A stretch of DNA of 8,898 bases from Oscillospiraceae bacterium (GTDB taxonomy: Bacteria; Bacillota_A; Clostridia; Oscillospirales; CAG-272). Within the stretch, counting starts at the first letter, position 1. Every line of letters begins with the position of its first letter. Below the pieces are notes generated by a model that saw nothing but the letters and a program-made list of their open reading frames with translations, had not been told where the DNA came from and ran no database searches. The position numbers and the translations under genes are program-made. The stretch covers positions 1 through 8,898 of the forward strand of contig SVRU01000092.1 of the NCBI GenBank assembly GCA_015064665.1. Direction: 5' to 3'. Shown here piece after piece: positions 5,538-8,898 of this stretch.

Positions 5538-7481
5538 ATGGCACAGATCAAGTTTTCAAGCGGAGAGGTTTTCTCCTTCGAGGGCGAGGTTTCGGTTTAC
5601 GAAGCCGCACAGAGCCTCGGTATTATTTCAAGAGAGGTTATTACCTGCAAGGTTAACGGAGAGCTTACCGAGCTTTCAACGAAGGTTTCTGCTGATGCGG
5701 ACGTTCAGCTTCTGACCTTCAAGGACGAGGACGGCAAGCACGTATTCCGTCACACAGCCGCTCACATTATGGCTCAGGCAGTAAAAAGACTTTATCCCAA
5801 CACCAAGCAGACGATAGGTCCCGCAACCGACACGGGATTTTTTCAGGATTTTGATTCGGAAATTGCCTTTACTCCCGAAATCCTTAAAAATATAGAGGCA
5901 GAAATGAAGAAGATAGTTAAAGAAAATCTTCTCATTGAAAAGAGCGTTCTTGATAAGGAAGAAGCAATAAAGCTTATGACCGAGCTCGACGAGCCCTACA
6001 AGGTTGAGAGGATCACCGAGCTTGGCGACGACGCAACTCTAACCTTCTATAAGCAGGGTGAGTATATCGACCTTTGTGCAGGTCCGCATCTTCACACGAC
6101 GGGCGCGGTTAAGGCGTTCAAGCTTACTCAGTGCACGGGAGCTTATTACAAGGGCGACCAAAACAATAAGATGCTTCAACGCATCTACGGAATTGCATTC
6201 CCCACAAAAGACGAGCTTACGGCGTACGTTACTCAGCAGGAGGAGGCGCTTAAGCGCGATCATAACAAGATAGGACGCGAGCTTGAGTATTTCACAACCG
6301 TTGACTCCATAGGTCAGGGTCTTCCCATTCTTCTTCCCAAGGGCGCAAGAACTATTCAAAGGCTTCAGAGATGGGTTGAGGACGAAGAGGAAAAGAGGGG
6401 TTATCTTCTCACGAAAACTCCCCTTATGGCAAAGAGAGAGCTTTACAAGATCTCGGGTCACTGGGACCATTATCTTGACGGTATGTTCGTTATGGGCGAT
6501 CCCGACGATTACACGAAGGAATGCTTTGCGCTCCGCCCGATGACCTGTCCGTTCCAATATCAAGTATTTCTTAACAAAAAACGCTCTTACAGAGAGCTTC
6601 CGATGCGCCTTGGCGAAACCTCTACTCTTTTCAGAAACGAGGATTCGGGCGAGATGCACGGTCTTATAAGAGTCCGTCAGTTTACAATTTCCGAGGGACA
6701 TCTCGTTCTTCGCCCCGAGCAGCTTGCGGAGGAGTTCAAGGGCTGTCTTGAGCTTGCAAAGCACTGCCTTGAAACTATCGGACTTTGGGAGGATTGCTCC
6801 TTCCGCTTCTCACAGTGGGACCCCAAGAGAACCGACAAGTACGAGGGTACTCCCGAGCAGTGGGAAGAGGCGCAGTCCATTATGGGCGAGCTTCTCGATT
6901 CCCTTCTCGGCCGCGAAAACTACGCGATAGGTATTGACGAGGCGGCGTTCTACGGTCCGAAGCTCGACATTCAGTGCAAAAACGTATTCGGAAAAGAGGA
7001 TACTATCGTTACAATACAGATAGATATGCTTCTTGCCAAGAAATTCGGTATGGAATACGTTGACCGCGATAATACTATGAAGACACCCTACATTATCCAC
7101 CGTACCTCGCTTGGCTGCTATGAAAGAACGCTTGCGCTTATTCTTGAAAAGTATGCAGGCGCGCTTCCCGTATGGCTTGCGCCCACGCAGGTTACCGTCA
7201 TTCCCGTAGTTGCCGATTTTGCCGATTACGCGGCAGAGGTAGCAAAGAAGATGGAAAGCGCGGGAATCCGCGTTGAGCTTGACGACAGAAACGAAAAGCT
7301 CGGTTATAGAATCAGAGAAGCACAGCTTTCAAAGGTTCCTTACATGCTCGTCGTCGGTGAGGATGAGATGAAATCAAACTCGGTAACGGCGCGCGCAAGA
7401 GTTGAGGGCGAGGGCGGAAAGTTTACCGTTGACGAATTTATCGCAAAGGTCGTTGACGAAATAAACACCAAAAAGCATTAA
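5538..7481 (+). CDS. thrS: Threonyl-tRNA synthetase
   Basis: This 647-residue class II synthetase charges tRNA-Thr with threonine in the cytoplasm. Domains in order: a TGS domain (1 to about 60); the editing domain with His72 and His76 (HTAAH) and Cys180/His184 (CAGPH), which removes mischarged serine; the catalytic domain (about 240-540) with motif 2 around RNEDSGEMHGLIRVRQF and motif 3 at RTSLGCYERT; and the anticodon-binding domain to the end. The catalytic zinc ligands are all present: Cys337 (MTCPFQ), His388 (SEGHLV) and His521 (IIHRTS). The wording around the first two (MTCPFQ, FTISEGH) differs from the usual MNCPGH and FTQDDAH and marks a distinct branch found in many Clostridia. Length is normal. 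AAGGAG (5524-5529) precedes the ATG by eight bases. Expression is governed by the T-box upstream. The epimerase-like gene follows after 10 bp. Confidence 0.98.
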   Translation: MAQIKFSSGEVFSFEGEVSVYEAAQSLGIISREVITCKVNGELTELSTKVSADADVQLLTFKDEDGKHVFRHTAAHIMAQAVKRLYPNTKQTIGPATDTGFFQDFDSEIAFTPEILKNIEAEMKKIVKENLLIEKSVLDKEEAIKLMTELDEPYKVERITELGDDATLTFYKQGEYIDLCAGPHLHTTGAVKAFKLTQCTGAYYKGDQNNKMLQRIYGIAFPTKDELTAYVTQQEEALKRDHNKIGRELEYFTTVDSIGQGLPILLPKGARTIQRLQRWVEDEEEKRGYLLTKTPLMAKRELYKISGHWDHYLDGMFVMGDPDDYTKECFALRPMTCPFQYQVFLNKKRSYRELPMRLGETSTLFRNEDSGEMHGLIRVRQFTISEGHLVLRPEQLAEEFKGCLELAKHCLETIGLWEDCSFRFSQWDPKRTDKYEGTPEQWEEAQSIMGELLDSLLGRENYAIGIDEAAFYGPKLDIQCKNVFGKEDTIVTIQIDMLLAKKFGMEYVDRDNTMKTPYIIHRTSLGCYERTLALILEKYAGALPVWLAPTQVTVIPVVADFADYAAEVAKKMESAGIRVELDDRNEKLGYRIREAQLSKVPYMLVVGEDEMKSNSVTARARVEGEGGKFTVDEFIAKVVDEINTKKH

Positions 7482-7491
7482 GGATAACATT

Positions 7492-8373
7492 ATGAAAAAC
7501 TGCACGATTAAAAATGAATTCTATACTATAACCGTTTCCACGAAGGGCGCTGAGCTTATTTCGGTTAAGGGTGCTGACGGTTACGAATACATCTGGCAAC
7601 AGACGGCTGATAATCTTTGGGACGGACACGCTCCCATTCTCTTCCCCGTATGCGGCAGACTTCTCGGTCAGAGATACACCTATAAAGGCAAGGAATATCT
7701 TATGGACCTGCACGGCTTTGCAAAAGATTTTGATTTTGCGGTAGCGTCAAAGGAAGGCAGTCACATAACCTTGACTCTCTCATCAAGCGCGCAGACGAAG
7801 GAAATCTTCCCGTTTGATTTTACGCTGGTTGCAAATTACGAGCTTCGCGGCAAGGATATAATATTCACCTTCACCGTCGCCAACAAGTCCGAGGAGGCTA
7901 TGCCATATATGTTTGGCTGGCACCCCGGATTCAGCCTTCCGTGCGAGAGCGGCGTGGATATTGAAAGCTACAAGCTCGACCTTGGTGTAAACGAGATTGA
8001 TTGGATTCCGTTGCAAAACGGTCCGTTTGCCTGCCCCAAGAGCCAAAAATACGCCCTTGAGGGCGGCGTATATCCCCTTTGCGAAGAGGAGATATACAAA
8101 AAAGACACTATGATTTTCAAAGGTCACCTCAACCGCCTTGAAATGACTGCGGACGGCTCATCCTACAAGCTTTCTCTTGAGTGGAGCGAAAACATGCCGT
8201 ATCTCTGCATATGGAAGGACGAGTTTAACGAGGCAAAATTCATCTGCCTTGAGCCCTGGAGCGACCTTCCCGCAGATGGCGTTACGCCCGAAAACTTTGA
8301 CGAGCGCAAAATGCAGAGAATGCCCAAAGGCGAGAGCGAAACATATACGGTAAAGTTCAGCTTTGAAAAATAA
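7492..8373 (+). CDS. Aldose 1-epimerase family protein, LacX-like
   Basis: The 293-residue protein belongs to the galactose mutarotase-like superfamily, closest in pattern to the LacX-type members. These act on the anomeric carbon of a free or phosphorylated hexose in the cytoplasm; the exact sugar is unknown. Family landmarks are GAELISVKGADGYEYIW near the start, APILFPVCGRL, LHGFAKDF with His74, WHPGF with His144, and CLEPW with Glu254. His74, His144 and Glu254 are the expected catalytic set, so the enzyme is probably active. It has no signal peptide. The start ATG 7492 uses AAGGA (7480-7484), which overlaps the thrS stop codon, so translation is probably coupled to thrS and the gene shares its T-box promoter. 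No terminator with a T tract is visible after it. Functional linkage to threonine is not obvious; it may be a passenger of the operon. Confidence 0.9.
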   Translation: MKNCTIKNEFYTITVSTKGAELISVKGADGYEYIWQQTADNLWDGHAPILFPVCGRLLGQRYTYKGKEYLMDLHGFAKDFDFAVASKEGSHITLTLSSSAQTKEIFPFDFTLVANYELRGKDIIFTFTVANKSEEAMPYMFGWHPGFSLPCESGVDIESYKLDLGVNEIDWIPLQNGPFACPKSQKYALEGGVYPLCEEEIYKKDTMIFKGHLNRLEMTADGSSYKLSLEWSENMPYLCIWKDEFNEAKFICLEPWSDLPADGVTPENFDERKMQRMPKGESETYTVKFSFEK

Positions 8374-8500
8374 AGGCTTTGCAAGGAACAACCGTAAATT
8401 TAAGCTTTAAAAGATAAATCTTGCGGCAACCGCACATCAGCGCTATTATCCGCGCCTACTCTTATAAAATATAAAAACGGTCAGCAAAAGTCCGACATAA
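8374..8500. other. Gene-free spacer between the epimerase gene and the IS element
   Basis: I see no coding frame with a ribosome binding site here. Two small hairpins occur: AAGAT/ATCTT (8411-8422) and TGCGG/CCGCA (8422-8434). Neither has a following T tract, so no convincing terminator for the thrS operon is present before the IS. The stretch 8460-8480 is AT-rich but has no matched -35 and -10 pair. The normal downstream sequence, including a terminator, may have been displaced beyond the IS insertion. Confidence 0.5.
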
Positions 8501-8522
8501 TGTGCCCCCTGTCAAGTAGACA
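8501..8522. repeat. Terminal inverted repeat of the IS3-family element, one end
   Basis: The sequence starts TGTGCCCCCTGTC and includes AAGTAGACA. It begins with the TG dinucleotide typical of IS3-family ends and lies at the expected distance past the transposase stop. The partner repeat is outside the window, so the length is estimated. Confidence 0.6.
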
Positions 8523-8568
8523 GAGTAAAAAACAAAAAGAATTTGTTAATTGAATAAGATTCTTTCTA

Positions 8569-8600
8569 CTCCCCCTGCTGCGCAGCAGGGGGAGATTTTT
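8569..8600 (+). terminator. Perfect 26-bp palindrome plus T tract inside the IS end
   Basis: Arms 8569-8581 and 8582-8594 are perfectly complementary (CTCCCCCTGCTGC and its complement), and on the plus strand the palindrome is followed by ATTTTT (8595-8600). It would stop transcription entering the IS from the thrS side, just before the transposase gene is reached in antisense. Read from the transposase side there is no T tract, so it is directional. With no spacer the RNA loop would form by opening the central CGCG or TGCGCA bases. Confidence 0.7.
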
Positions 8601-8602
8601 CG

Positions 8603-8898
8603 TCACGCAGCGGTGGCGAAATAATACTCGCAAGGCGTCATACAATTCAGACGCTTTTGGTAGCGGCGAGTATTGTAAAAGTGTATGTAATTTTCAATAG
8701 CGGAAACGAGTTCTTCTCGGCTTGTAAACTTTCTAAGATAGTACATTTCAGATTTTAAGATGCCCCACCATCCCTCCATCGGAGCATTGTCAAGGCATCT
8801 GCCAACGCGGGACATGCTTTGGATCATACCCGCATCAACGAGTTTTTGGTGAAATACCTTGTTGGTGTATTGAAATCCTCTGTCGCTATGGAAAATTG
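8603..8898 (-). CDS. IS3-family transposase OrfB, C-terminal 97 residues (cut by window edge)
   Basis: The frame enters from the right edge and ends at TGA 8605-8603. It shows the C-terminal part of the integrase catalytic core: HSDRGFQYT carries the second catalytic Asp, QSMSRVGRCLDNAPMEG carries the catalytic Glu, and the two are separated by 35 residues, the D(35)E spacing of IS3 transposases. LKSEMYYLRKFTSREEL and YIHFYNTRRYQKRL, then MTPCEYYF, are the usual tail. No frameshift or stop interrupts it, so this end looks intact. IS3 elements make the active enzyme by frameshifting between OrfA and OrfB; the OrfA part and the first catalytic Asp are beyond the window. An internal ATG at 8827 is not the true start, because the conserved sequence continues upstream of it. 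Confidence 0.93.
   Translation of the reverse strand, partial: IFHSDRGFQYTNKVFHQKLVDAGMIQSMSRVGRCLDNAPMEGWWGILKSEMYYLRKFTSREELVSAIENYIHFYNTRRYQKRLNCMTPCEYYFATAA

Larger units (their letters stand above)
8501..8898 (-). mobile_element. IS3-family insertion sequence, one end (cut by window edge)
   Basis: The element begins with TGTGCCCCCTGTC at 8501, a TG-starting terminal repeat of the type found in IS3 elements, and holds the 3' part of an OrfB transposase reading inward to outward. About 100 bp lie between the terminal repeat and the transposase stop. The exact first base, the other end and any target duplication cannot be fixed because the element runs off the window. By its transposase wording (MEGWWGILKSEMYYL) it is nearest to the IS150 group. 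Confidence 0.85.

Noticed and set aside
6039..6764. A 241-codon open frame on the minus strand inside thrS
   Set aside because: It mirrors the codon structure of thrS, whose identity is certain, and has no start signal.

Overview
The window looks like chromosomal DNA from a Gram-positive member of the Clostridia, probably a gut or anaerobic lineage of intermediate GC. The grounds are strong AGGAGG-type ribosome binding sites, extended -10 promoters (TGnTATAAT), a T-box leader in front of a threonyl-tRNA synthetase gene, hairpin-plus-T-tract terminators, and protein families (DUF4838, NAT_N/GNAT_C) that are common in uncultured Clostridia. The species cannot be named from the sequence alone.

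Left part (1-446): the edge carries the first 60 codons of an AT-rich hypothetical gene on the minus strand. Upstream of it lie a leader-like stretch with several hairpins and a likely minus-strand promoter. That promoter overlaps a 10-bp-stem hairpin which may also end transcription of the next operon.

Middle left (447-3648, minus strand): two genes in a tight operon. A GNAT-like acyltransferase (NAT_N/GNAT_C type) comes first, then a 664-residue DUF4838 protein resembling a glycoside hydrolase. Neither has a signal peptide. Divergent from them, under a clear promoter, is a small lipoprotein gene (3830-4183). It ends in a strong terminator that probably also serves the convergent AraC-type regulator (4276-5100, minus).

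Middle right (5101-8373, plus strand): the thrS control region and operon. It has a consensus promoter with a perfect 17-bp palindrome over its -10 box, then a complete T-box riboswitch. I could trace a Thr (ACC) specifier, an antiterminator with the 7-nt UGGAACC bulge, and a mutually exclusive terminator. Next come thrS (647 residues) and, 10 bp later with its ribosome binding site over the thrS stop, a LacX/GalM-like aldose-1-epimerase family gene. The two are probably co-transcribed, which would put the epimerase under threonine-tRNA control.

Right edge (8374-8898): about 127 bp with no gene, then one end of an IS3-family insertion sequence. This includes its terminal repeat, a perfect 26-bp palindrome that looks like a terminator facing inward, and the last 97 residues of the transposase with the D(35)E spacing intact.

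No RNA gene other than the T-box leader, no CRISPR array and no phage module is visible. The most unusual points are the acyltransferase-DUF4838 pair, the T-box architecture with its long antiterminator extension and palindromic promoter, and the thrS-epimerase coupling.
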